From Bacteroidales bacterium (GTDB taxonomy: Bacteria > Bacteroidota > Bacteroidia > Bacteroidales > UBA932): a DNA stretch of 9,580 bases. The stretch lies in contig JAHDRO010000407.1 in the NCBI GenBank assembly GCA_018433265.1, positions 1-9,580 on the forward strand. Reading direction: 5' to 3'. The notes under the pieces are model-generated. The model saw only the letters and a program-made list of their open reading frames with translations. It did no database searches and had not been told where the DNA came from. Each line of letters opens with the position of its first letter. Position 1 is the first letter of the stretch. The position numbers and the translations under genes were made by a program. Below are positions 1 through 6,635 of this stretch, in pieces.

Positions 1-579
1 ATAGTGCCCGACTAACTTAAGGCATCTCTCTTCCGGCAACTCTGATACAATTGAAAAAGTCATATTACCCGGAAGATAAAATTTTGATGTGAAGTTTTTA
101 ATATCGCCAACATTAATCCTCTTGACAGTGGAAGTTGTTCCCAAAATAGGTCTGGAAAGGGGGTGCTCACCAAAAAGATAACTCTCAAAATCGTCATATA
201 TCAACTCTGAAGGAGAATCCTTATATGACTTTATCTCTTCCAAAATCACATTTTTTTCTTTTGTAAACTCTTCTTCAGGAAAGGTTGAATTTAAAACTAT
301 GTCAAATAAAAGTCCTATGGCTTTTGAAAGATCTTCTTTCAAGACTGTAGCATGAACTACTGTTTCTTCTTTAGTGGTGAATGCGTTTAACTCTCCTCCA
401 CATCTTTCGAGAAGGTTGTTGATCTGTACCGAACTTCTATGGTTGGTACCTTTAAAGATCATATGTTCAGTAAAATGGGCAACTCCATTGACGTCTGGAT
501 CCTCGTCTCTTGTACCGGCACCAATAGTTAAAGCACAATACGCTACCGGAGAGTTTATGTGATTATATGCAAACCTCAT
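1..579 (-). CDS. M16 family zinc metallopeptidase, N-terminal part (runs off left edge)
   Basis: This is the first 193 residues of an M16 (pitrilysin/insulinase/processing-peptidase family) protein; the rest lies beyond position 1. The inverted zinc motif HFTEH is at residues 35-39, within the typical context GVAHFTEHMIFKGT. H35 and H39 would bind zinc and E38 would be the catalytic base. The third ligand is most likely E115 in NVILEEI, at the spacing seen in mitochondrial processing peptidase. The motifs GELNAFTTKEETVVHA and FGEHPLSRPILGT are also characteristic of the family. Full-length single-unit members are about 400-420 residues, so roughly half is visible. The start ATG lies two bases after the stop of the upstream exported-protein gene, so the two are very probably cotranscribed and perhaps translationally coupled. 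No signal peptide is seen, so a cytoplasmic location is suggested. The substrate is unknown. Confidence 0.93.
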   Translation of the reverse strand, partial: MRFAYNHINSPVAYCALTIGAGTRDEDPDVNGVAHFTEHMIFKGTNHRSSVQINNLLERCGGELNAFTTKEETVVHATVLKEDLSKAIGLLFDIVLNSTFPEEEFTKEKNVILEEIKSYKDSPSELIYDDFESYLFGEHPLSRPILGTTSTVKRINVGDIKNFTSKFYLPGNMTFSIVSELPEERCLKLVGHY

Positions 580-581
580 AA

Positions 582-1430
582 CTATCTTTTATATGGGGCA
601 GATAATTTGTTAATATCATTTCGGGAAAATCCAACAGGTAATTTTTCATTAATCCTGTTTTTTTTGAAATAATATAATTTACCCTCAGCAGGATCTATGA
701 CTAATTTATAGTAATACCCTCCCTTATGCGCTCTCAGAGGAGAAATAACCAGACCGATTGCAACATCCTGGGATATTTCAGAAATTGCAGATTCTATAAC
801 ATCCTGGCTAACCACCTCTGCTCTACCCCTGAATATCCACTTTATCTCGTCTTTTTCAGCAGGAAAGGCAATATCTTCTTCCTTAAACAATAATGTCTTT
901 CCATTAATTCCTGCGAGATCCCCAAGAACCACATTGCCACTAATCGATGCCAAAATGTTCTTCTGAACAGTCATAATATAATCTTGAATTATTTGAAGAT
1001 ATGCAGGAATGAAAGGGATAATTTCTCCAGAATCATCGTCTTTTGCCTGAAAAGGTAATGAAATCAATTCTGCACTCATAAACAGACCTCTTTTAAATTT
1101 TGGTCCGCCTTTAATGAGCGAAAGAAACTCTATGGATGGCTCATACTCTTTTGAAAAAATTCCATCTGTCCTTAGCAGAAAAAAGAATGATGTGTCCTCT
1201 TTGATCACTTCATATTCTTGAGGCGTACAGAATTCATAAGGAGATATCTTCCACTCTTTTATAGCAGCATCCCTAATATAAGCATCTATAATGCCATCAT
1301 CAGACAAAACAATCTTTGTCGTCCTGGATCCAAAGTTGCGAAAGTTGTTTTTGACATCTTTTACAGGTCTCTCTGCAGATGCAAATGTGAAGAAAAACAG
1401 CGAAAAAATAAGCAGAATTAATCGTCTCAT
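582..1430 (-). CDS. Exported protein of unknown function, cotranscribed with the M16 peptidase
   Basis: This is a 282-residue protein I do not recognise as a named family. Residues 1-19 form a classic Sec signal peptide: Arg-Arg near the start, a hydrophobic core rich in Leu and Phe, and an ASA cleavage site before E20. There is no Cys at the cleavage site, so it is not a lipoprotein. No further transmembrane segment is apparent, so a soluble periplasmic product is likely. The mature part is mixed alpha/beta in appearance, with an acidic middle (KDDDSGE) before a hydrophobic helix-like stretch (FIPAYLQIIQDYI), and a Tyr/Lys-rich end containing GGYYYKLVIDPAEGKLYYFKK. I see no catalytic motif. 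It is followed after 2 bp by the M16 peptidase gene and has its own -7 element and a palindrome upstream. Bacteroidales genomes commonly carry such lineage-specific envelope proteins; a structural or peptidase-associated role is only a guess. Confidence 0.82.
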   Translation of the reverse strand: MRRLILLIFSLFFFTFASAERPVKDVKNNFRNFGSRTTKIVLSDDGIIDAYIRDAAIKEWKISPYEFCTPQEYEVIKEDTSFFFLLRTDGIFSKEYEPSIEFLSLIKGGPKFKRGLFMSAELISLPFQAKDDDSGEIIPFIPAYLQIIQDYIMTVQKNILASISGNVVLGDLAGINGKTLLFKEEDIAFPAEKDEIKWIFRGRAEVVSQDVIESAISEISQDVAIGLVISPLRAHKGGYYYKLVIDPAEGKLYYFKKNRINEKLPVGFSRNDINKLSAPYKR

Positions 1431-1432
1431 AT

Positions 1433-1449
1433 TGTATTACCGTAATACA
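1433..1449. promoter_or_regulatory. 17-bp palindrome, candidate operator at the divergent promoter
   Basis: The sequence TGTATTACCGTAATACA consists of perfect 8-bp arms around one central C. It lies between the minus-strand -7 element and the ATG at 1430 and covers the predicted transcription start of the exported-protein gene. That position suits a repressor operator. In RNA it could also form a short stem at the 5' end of the message. I do not recognise the regulator. Confidence 0.4.
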
Positions 1450-1457
1450 CAAAATTA
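1450..1457 (-). promoter_or_regulatory. Bacteroidota -7 promoter element for the exported protein-M16 unit
   Basis: Read on the minus strand this is TAATTTTG, a full match to the TAnnTTTG -7 consensus of the Bacteroidota primary sigma factor. Transcription would start near 1444-1446, leaving a leader of about 15 nt before the ATG at 1430. No good TTTG -33 element is present at the usual distance, so the promoter may be weak or need an activator. Confidence 0.5.
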
Positions 1458-1469
1458 GATAAAAATTTG

Positions 1470-1477
1470 TACTTTTG
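1470..1477 (+). promoter_or_regulatory. Bacteroidota -7 promoter element for dnaX-lptB
   Basis: TACTTTTG is a full match to TAnnTTTG. It ends only 6 bp before the ATG at 1484, so the predicted transcription start is at or next to the start codon. No clear TTTG is seen at the -33 position. The site faces the minus-strand -7 element 12 bp away, so the two divergent promoters probably compete. Confidence 0.55.
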
Positions 1478-1483
1478 CCCGGT

Positions 1484-3115
1484 ATGGAAAGATTTATTGT
1501 ATCAGCCAGAAAATACAGACCGAACAGTTTTGACACTCTAATCGGTCAGGAAAATATTGCAAGGACTCTCAAGAATTCAATACTACGCAAGCAGTTGGCT
1601 CATGCCTATCTTTTCTGTGGCCCAAGAGGTGTTGGGAAAACTACAACAGCTCGCATTTTTGCAAAAACCATCAATTGTTCAAACCCTACAGCTGATATGA
1701 ATCCATGTGGAGAATGCGAATCCTGTATCTCTTTTGCAGAAGGACGGTCATACTCAATTCATGAACTCGATGCAGCTTCTAACAATTCAGTAGATGATAT
1801 CCGACAGTTAAACGATCTTGTGAGAATTCCGCCACAGATAGGGAAATACAGCGTCTATATCATTGACGAGGTGCATATGCTCTCTCAGGCAGCTTTCAAT
1901 GCTTTCCTCAAAACCCTTGAAGAACCGCCCGCTCATGCAATTTTCATACTCGCAACCACAGAAAAACATAAGATTCTTCCAACAATTCTTTCCAGATGTC
2001 AAACATTTGATTTTAACAGAATATCAGTCGAAGATATTGTTAAAAACCTCAAAATTATTGCCCAGCAGGAAAAAGTCGACATAGATCTGGAGTCCTTACA
2101 TATTATTGCACAAAAGGCAGATGGAGCTATGAGAGATGCACTTACTCTTTTCGATCAGACTGTTGCATTTTGTGGAAACAAAGTAGCTTATGAGCAGGTC
2201 ATTTCTACTTTAAATGTGCTTGACTACGATTATTATTTGAGACTGACTGATTGTTTTCTCAATTCTCAACACTCTGAAGCACTGTTGATTTTTGATGAAA
2301 TACTTTCAAAGGGTTTTAATGCTCTGCACTTTATAGGAGGATTAAGTTCGCATTTTAGAAATTTACTCCTTTGCAAAGATGCAAGTACGCTCAAATTATT
2401 GGATCTGGCACCAAGTGTTGCTGAAAAATACAGAGAACAATCTACAAAATGCAGTATAAGCTTTCTTTATACTGCACTTAACATCACTACATCTTGTGAG
2501 GCGGGATATAAACTCAGCGGAAATCAAAGGCTGCATATAGAATTTGCTCTTATCAAGCTCTGTCGAATTTCAGCCACTGACAAAACAGCCGAAACTGTTA
2601 CAGAAGCTGCTGTAAGTTCAAAGAACAACTCCTCCGAAAATGAAACAAAGCAGCAGAAACATGCGACAACTTCAATTAAAAATTTGTACAAGTCAGCCGA
2701 AAAAGAGATTTCTACGCAGGAAGAACTAAGATCACAGGAACTCGGAGTTGATGAATTTGATATGGAGAAACTATTGCCCATATGGGAACAGATGGCAGAA
2801 TCCGAAAAAGATTTTCCCAATCTTGCCAATACCTTGAGGCATTCTAAGCCAACTATTTCTGATAACTATAAGATTCATTTTACTGTAAGCAACAACGCAC
2901 AAAAGGAGTGGATAGAAAAGAAATGTCTTCCAAGACTTAATGTCTTCCTTCAAAAAAGCCTCAATAATAAAATGATCAATCTTTGTGTAGATGTAGTCTC
3001 TGAAGATAAAATAACAAAAAAACCATATCTTCCTGAAGAAAAGGCAAGTTTTTTGCTGAAGAACAATCCTGAACTGGGAGAGTTGCAGAAAGACCTTAAA
3101 CTTGAGCTTAAATAG
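1484..3115 (+). CDS. dnaX: DNA polymerase III subunit gamma/tau
   Basis: DnaX is the ATPase subunit of the clamp loader, which loads the beta sliding clamp onto primed DNA and ties the replisome together. The 543-residue product shows the full family signature. The Walker A motif GPRGVGKT is at residues 46-53. A four-Cys zinc module (C65, C75, C78, C81) follows. Walker B is IIDEVHML with D128 and E129, sensor 1 is ATTE at 157-160, and the SRC arginine-finger motif is at 170-172. The AAA+ lid and collar run to about residue 360. A charged Ser/Thr/Glu-rich linker spans about 361-428, and a tau-like C-terminal domain fills 429-543. I chose ATG 1484 (MERFIVSARKYRP, the usual family start) over an in-frame TTG at 1475, because that TTG lies inside the -7 element. 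No slippery frameshift site is visible, so only the long form is expected. Confidence 0.97.
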   Translation: MERFIVSARKYRPNSFDTLIGQENIARTLKNSILRKQLAHAYLFCGPRGVGKTTTARIFAKTINCSNPTADMNPCGECESCISFAEGRSYSIHELDAASNNSVDDIRQLNDLVRIPPQIGKYSVYIIDEVHMLSQAAFNAFLKTLEEPPAHAIFILATTEKHKILPTILSRCQTFDFNRISVEDIVKNLKIIAQQEKVDIDLESLHIIAQKADGAMRDALTLFDQTVAFCGNKVAYEQVISTLNVLDYDYYLRLTDCFLNSQHSEALLIFDEILSKGFNALHFIGGLSSHFRNLLLCKDASTLKLLDLAPSVAEKYREQSTKCSISFLYTALNITTSCEAGYKLSGNQRLHIEFALIKLCRISATDKTAETVTEAAVSSKNNSSENETKQQKHATTSIKNLYKSAEKEISTQEELRSQELGVDEFDMEKLLPIWEQMAESEKDFPNLANTLRHSKPTISDNYKIHFTVSNNAQKEWIEKKCLPRLNVFLQKSLNNKMINLCVDVVSEDKITKKPYLPEEKASFLLKNNPELGELQKDLKLELK

Positions 3116-3133
3116 CAACGAAAATAATTTATA

Positions 3134-4024
3134 ATGCGTTTACATTGCAGTAATCTTGTTAAAAAATACGGAACCCGCACAGTAGTTAAAAACGTTTCTA
3201 TCGAAGTAGAGCAAGGAGAAATTGTGGGTTTACTTGGGCCAAACGGAGCCGGAAAGACAACAACTTTCTACATGATAACAGGTCTTATTAAACCTAACGC
3301 CGGAAGGATTTTCCTTGATGAAGAAGAGATTACTGATCTTCCTATGTACAAAAGGGCTAAGAAAGGGTTGGGTTATCTGGCTCAAGAGGCTTCTGTATTT
3401 AGAAAAATGAGCGTTGAAAACAATATACTCTCTGTTATGGAATTTTCAAACATGACAAAAAAGGAGAGACACAAACGTCTTGAAGAACTTTTGGACGAAT
3501 TTGGACTTCAGGGAGTTAGAAAAAGTATGGGAATCCAACTGTCAGGAGGTGAAAGAAGAAGATGTGAAATTGCACGTGCACTAGCTATTGATCCAAAATT
3601 TATACTGCTCGATGAACCGTTTGCAGGAGTAGATCCAATTGCCGTTGAAGATATTCAGCACATTATAGCAAATCTTAAAACAAAAAACATCGGCATTATC
3701 ATTACTGACCACAATGTTCATGAGACCCTTGCCATTACTGACAGGGCATATCTTCTTTATGAAGGAAGTATTTTGGAAAGTGGGACGGCCGAAGTGCTTG
3801 CAAACAATCCCGAAGTCAGAAAAAAATATCTTGGTGAGAATTTCGAGCTCAGAAAAGCTGTTCTTAAGGAGAAGAAAAATGCCGAAGGCACCACAAACAG
3901 GTCAGAAAATAAAATCCATAAACCCAAAACCGCTGAATCGAAAGACCTGAAATCTATACCTGAAAATGGTGCCGACATCCAAAGCTACTCTGACAAGGCA
4001 AATGACCTCGAAAGAGGAAAATGA
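3134..4024 (+). CDS. lptB: Lipopolysaccharide export ABC transporter ATP-binding protein, with C-terminal extension
   Basis: LptB is the cytoplasmic ATPase dimer that drives LptFG and the periplasmic LptC-LptA bridge to move lipopolysaccharide to the outer membrane. All ABC motifs are intact: Walker A GPNGAGKT (35-42), Q-loop Q84 in [14 protein letters not shown] (a hallmark of LptB), signature LSGGE (136-140), Walker B FILLDE with catalytic E161, and the switch H193 in TDHNVHE. The core ends near [11 protein letters not shown] at about residue 240, which matches the length of the E. coli protein (241). The remaining 56 residues form a Lys/Glu/Asn/Ser-rich, probably disordered tail unlike any domain I know. 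The gene starts 18 bp after dnaX and is probably cotranscribed with it. It has no Shine-Dalgarno sequence, only an AT-rich leader. No lptA, lptC or lptFG gene lies in the window. Confidence 0.95.
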   Translation: MRLHCSNLVKKYGTRTVVKNVSIEVEQGEIVGLLGPNGAGKTTTFYMITGLIKPNAGRIFLDEEEITDLPMYKRAKKGLGYLAQEASVFRKMSVENNILSVMEFSNMTKKERHKRLEELLDEFGLQGVRKSMGIQLSGGERRRCEIARALAIDPKFILLDEPFAGVDPIAVEDIQHIIANLKTKNIGIIITDHNVHETLAITDRAYLLYEGSILESGTAEVLANNPEVRKKYLGENFELRKAVLKEKKNAEGTTNRSENKIHKPKTAESKDLKSIPENGADIQSYSDKANDLERGK

Positions 4025-4036
4025 TAAACTATTTAA

Positions 4037-4630
4037 CTACATCTTAACTTTAATTACTTTGACAGAATCCTTGTAAGCTGAAGATTCTTTGCAACCAGGA
4101 CATCCCGGACATAAAGCGTCATGTCTGTTTTGCCCATGCCCTGTCATCATCGGTTTCATGTCAGTACGTATTTGAATCTGACGCTGTGGCCTTCCCTGAT
4201 TATTCCTCTGATGTTCTCGCATCATGTCCATTCTGACTCTCTGCTCCTCTGTAAGAATTGACCTGACATTGTTCTTGAAAGTTGCATTAAGTTTCATTTT
4301 CTGATTTTGAAGATCTGTAATCTCGTCAATTTTTGCATTAATTTTCTTCATATCAGGTTTATCTGCCTGTTGAAGTGTTTTAAGTTGAGCCCTTTTTTCA
4401 TTGAGAAGATTATTGATCTGAATAAGCTGTTTATCGCGGGAAAGCTTGAAGTCTGCAACTTGTTTCTTTTGTTCTTCTGTAAATTTAGGAGCTAAATCAT
4501 GAGGATTTGCCCTCAGATAGCCCTTCTCCATACCCAGCTTCATGGCTGGTTTAGCCTCTTTTTGAACTCCCTGAGCTGACATGTTTGCAACTATTGCAAG
4601 CATGGTAAAGATACTAAGCATTTTTTTCAT
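4037..4630 (-). CDS. Spy/CpxP-like periplasmic protein with a Met/His/Cys-rich C-terminus
   Basis: This 197-residue protein has a Sec signal peptide (MKKMLSIFTMLAIVANMSA, cleavage probably before Q20). The mature part is dominated by charged, amphipathic helices. Two LTxxQ-type motifs are present: FTEEQ at 50-54 and LTEEQ at 126-130. These motifs and the helical architecture define the Spy/CpxP/CnrX-like group, whose members act as periplasmic chaperones, stress regulators or metal sensors. A helical hairpin between the motifs is expected. The C-terminal 40 residues are different: they are rich in Met and His (MKPMM, GHGQNRH) and contain C174, C177 and C180 in CPGCPGC, which suggests metal binding. 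It converges on lptB with a 12-bp gap and diverges from mutA. I find no convincing -7 element upstream. The family assignment is fairly firm; the metal role is inference. Confidence 0.82.
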   Translation of the reverse strand: MKKMLSIFTMLAIVANMSAQGVQKEAKPAMKLGMEKGYLRANPHDLAPKFTEEQKKQVADFKLSRDKQLIQINNLLNEKRAQLKTLQQADKPDMKKINAKIDEITDLQNQKMKLNATFKNNVRSILTEEQRVRMDMMREHQRNNQGRPQRQIQIRTDMKPMMTGHGQNRHDALCPGCPGCKESSAYKDSVKVIKVKM

Positions 4631-4682
4631 ATTATTGGCAATTTATATTGTTTGTAATTAAGACTTCAAGCCTTATAAAAGG

Positions 4683-4712
4683 TTTAATTGTTATGAAGAA
4701 TTGTTACCTTTG
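4683..4712 (+). promoter_or_regulatory. Promoter of mutA-mutB
   Basis: TACCTTTG at 4705-4712 is a full match to the Bacteroidota -7 consensus TAnnTTTG. TTTA at 4683-4686 matches three of four bases of the -33 element, with an 18-bp spacer. Transcription would begin near 4717-4719, giving a leader of about 30 nt before the mutA ATG. This is the best-formed promoter in the window. Confidence 0.6.
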
Positions 4713-4743
4713 CCACAAAATATGGCATTATTAACATAACAAT
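4686..4743. repeat. Three copies of the heptamer ATTGTTA around the mutA promoter
   Basis: AATTGTTA occurs at 4686-4693 and again at 4699-4706, as direct repeats with a 13-bp period between the -33 and -7 elements. The heptamer recurs in inverted orientation (TAACAAT) at 4737-4743, just before the start codon. The second copy overlaps the first two bases of the -7 element. The layout could be a set of regulator half-sites, but the sequence is AT-rich and chance is possible. Confidence 0.3.
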
Positions 4744-4747
4744 CAAT

Positions 4748-6610
4748 ATGGCAGAAAAATTATTCGCTGAGTTTCCGCCTGTTTCCACCCAACAATGGGA
4801 AGAGGTGATCGCTAAAGACCTTAAAGGCGCTGACTACGAGAAAAAACTCATATGGAAGACATTGGAAGGATTTCCGGTGCGTCCATATTACCGAGCAGAG
4901 GATTTGGAAAATTTAAAACACTTGAAAAGTTTTCCTGGTGAATATCCATTTGTAAGAGGTACAAAAACAGACAATAATTGGCTTATAAGACAGGATTACT
5001 GTGCCCTGGAAAGCTTGGAAAAAGCCAACGAACTGGCAATTGACGGATTGAACAGAGGTGTTGAATCCGTGGGATTTTGCATTGATGGCAAAAAAGCACT
5101 TTCTGTCAAAGAAATAGCCCAGCTTCTTGAAGGAATAGACGTCACTAAGACTGAGATTAACTTTACAGGTTGTTCGTGTGCCTCACCTGAAATTATAAAA
5201 TCTTTCGTTTCGTATATCAGGAGTACAGGAGCCAAAGCAGATGAAGTCAAAGCCTCCTTTGATTTTGATCCTCTAAGGAATTTAACCACAACCGGAGCAT
5301 TCGGATGTCCTAATTATAAAGCGACTATAAAAGAATGCATTAATGCTGTAGCTGATTTTCCACTAATCCGAGTAGTTGGGGTAGAAGGTTATGCCTTCAA
5401 TGATGCTGGATCAACATGTGTCCAGGAGCTTGGTTTTGCTCTTGCCAGTGGCAATGAATATATGTCAACTATCACTGATCTCGGTTTTTCTCCAGAAGAA
5501 GCTGCCAGAAGAATAAAATTTACATTTGGTATTGGATCAAGCTATTTCATGGAGATCGCCAAATTCCGTGCAGCCAGGATGCTGTGGGCAAATATAGTTA
5601 AGGAATATGGTTCGGAAAAAGAGTGCTCACAAAAGATGGTTATACATGCTGTCACCAGTCGGTGGAACCAAACAATTTATGATTCATATGTCAATATGTT
5701 GCGCGATACCACTGAGGCAATGAGTGCTGCACTGGCGGGTGTAGATTCGCTTGAAGTACTTCCATATGATTATTCTTTACGTGAGCCGGGAGAGTTCAGC
5801 AACCGCATAGCAAGAAATGTACAGATTATACTCAAAGAAGAATCCCACTTTAATAAAGTAACTGATCCTTCTGCCGGTTCATACTTCGTAGAAAATCTGA
5901 CAACATCCTTATCTAATGAGGCTTGGAAGCTCTTTTTGAAAATCGAAGAGATGGGAGGTTACATTGAAGCCTTTACCAAAGGTTTTGTCCAGTCTGAAAT
6001 TAAGGCAGTATCCAACAGAAGAGATCTTAATATTGCTACTCGCAGAGAAATACTTGTCGGCACCAATCAGTATCCTAATTTCACAGAAAAAGCTGATAAG
6101 GATGTTACATTTGATATTGTTACAAGGGGGTCAAATATGGAAAAGAGTCCTTTATCTATAGCCGAACCTATAGAGAAGTACCGTGGAGCACAAGCTTTCG
6201 AGGCATTACGATTTGCCACAGAGAGGAGTGGTAAGGAACCTAAAGCTTTTATGCTGACTTATGGCAATCTTGCATCTTGTCGCGCACGTGCACAATTTTC
6301 ATGTAACTTTTTTGCTGTAGCCGGGATTCAGGTTATTGACAACAACCAATTCTCCACAATCGAGGAAGGAGTCTCTGCAGCACTTGAATCTAAAGCAGAG
6401 ATTGTAGTTGCATGTTCATCCGACGAAGAATACGCCGAAAGTGCACCTAAAATCAAGAAGCTTTTGGGAGACAAAGCAATACTTGTGGTTGCAGGAGACC
6501 CTGCCTGTAAAGAGGAATTAATCTCAAAGGGGGTAAATAATTTTATAAGTGTCAAGAGTAATTTGCTTGAAACTCTAAAGAGCTATCAGACACTTTTAGG
6601 TATTTTCTAA
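4748..6610 (+). CDS. mutA: Methylmalonyl-CoA mutase small subunit
   Basis: MutA is the non-catalytic partner of the heterodimeric, adenosylcobalamin-dependent methylmalonyl-CoA mutase. The 620-residue product aligns along its length with the large subunit encoded next door. Shared landmarks include RGTKTDNNWLIRQDY near residues 70-84 and [16 protein letters not shown] near 266-281. Active-site features are lost, as is usual for this subunit. The Tyr-His pair of the large subunit ([11 protein letters not shown]) reads GYAFNDAGSTC at 214-224, so the His is A216. The C-terminal cobalamin-like domain has GNLASCRA at about 506-513 in place of the DxHxxG motif that holds the B12 cobalt. The subunit therefore stabilises the complex rather than catalysing. 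The gene has its own promoter and is followed 25 bp later by mutB. Confidence 0.96.
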   Translation: MAEKLFAEFPPVSTQQWEEVIAKDLKGADYEKKLIWKTLEGFPVRPYYRAEDLENLKHLKSFPGEYPFVRGTKTDNNWLIRQDYCALESLEKANELAIDGLNRGVESVGFCIDGKKALSVKEIAQLLEGIDVTKTEINFTGCSCASPEIIKSFVSYIRSTGAKADEVKASFDFDPLRNLTTTGAFGCPNYKATIKECINAVADFPLIRVVGVEGYAFNDAGSTCVQELGFALASGNEYMSTITDLGFSPEEAARRIKFTFGIGSSYFMEIAKFRAARMLWANIVKEYGSEKECSQKMVIHAVTSRWNQTIYDSYVNMLRDTTEAMSAALAGVDSLEVLPYDYSLREPGEFSNRIARNVQIILKEESHFNKVTDPSAGSYFVENLTTSLSNEAWKLFLKIEEMGGYIEAFTKGFVQSEIKAVSNRRDLNIATRREILVGTNQYPNFTEKADKDVTFDIVTRGSNMEKSPLSIAEPIEKYRGAQAFEALRFATERSGKEPKAFMLTYGNLASCRARAQFSCNFFAVAGIQVIDNNQFSTIEEGVSAALESKAEIVVACSSDEEYAESAPKIKKLLGDKAILVVAGDPACKEELISKGVNNFISVKSNLLETLKSYQTLLGIF

Positions 6611-6635
6611 CATTTTACAATATAATTTATAAAAT

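Noticed and set aside
374..562. Small plus-strand frame opposite the M16 gene
   Set aside because: It lies wholly antisense to the HFTEH-encoding region and shows no protein-like features.
1475..1483. TTG start giving dnaX three extra residues (MPG)
   Set aside because: The TTG is part of the -7 promoter element and the family normally begins at the equivalent of MERFIVSARKYRP (ATG 1484).
2560..2780. Possible programmed frameshift in dnaX producing a short gamma form
   Set aside because: The A-rich spots in the linker region are not in a slippery X XXY YYZ register, and there is no long A run for transcriptional slippage.
4064..4090. Inverted repeat AGAATC/GATTCT followed by three T, as a terminator for lptB
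   Set aside because: The arms are only 6 bp and GC-poor, there is no real T tract, and it lies inside the coding end of the Spy-like gene.
4668..4685. Imperfect inverted repeat AAGCCTT-ATAA-AAGGTTT between the Spy-like gene and mutA
   Set aside because: It has one wobble pair and short AT-rich arms, and no T tract or conserved position to support a terminator or operator.
4722..4739. Five-codon frame (MALLT) in the mutA leader as a regulatory upstream ORF
   Set aside because: It is too short to distinguish from chance in AT-rich DNA; it is out of frame with mutA and has no attenuator-like hairpin.
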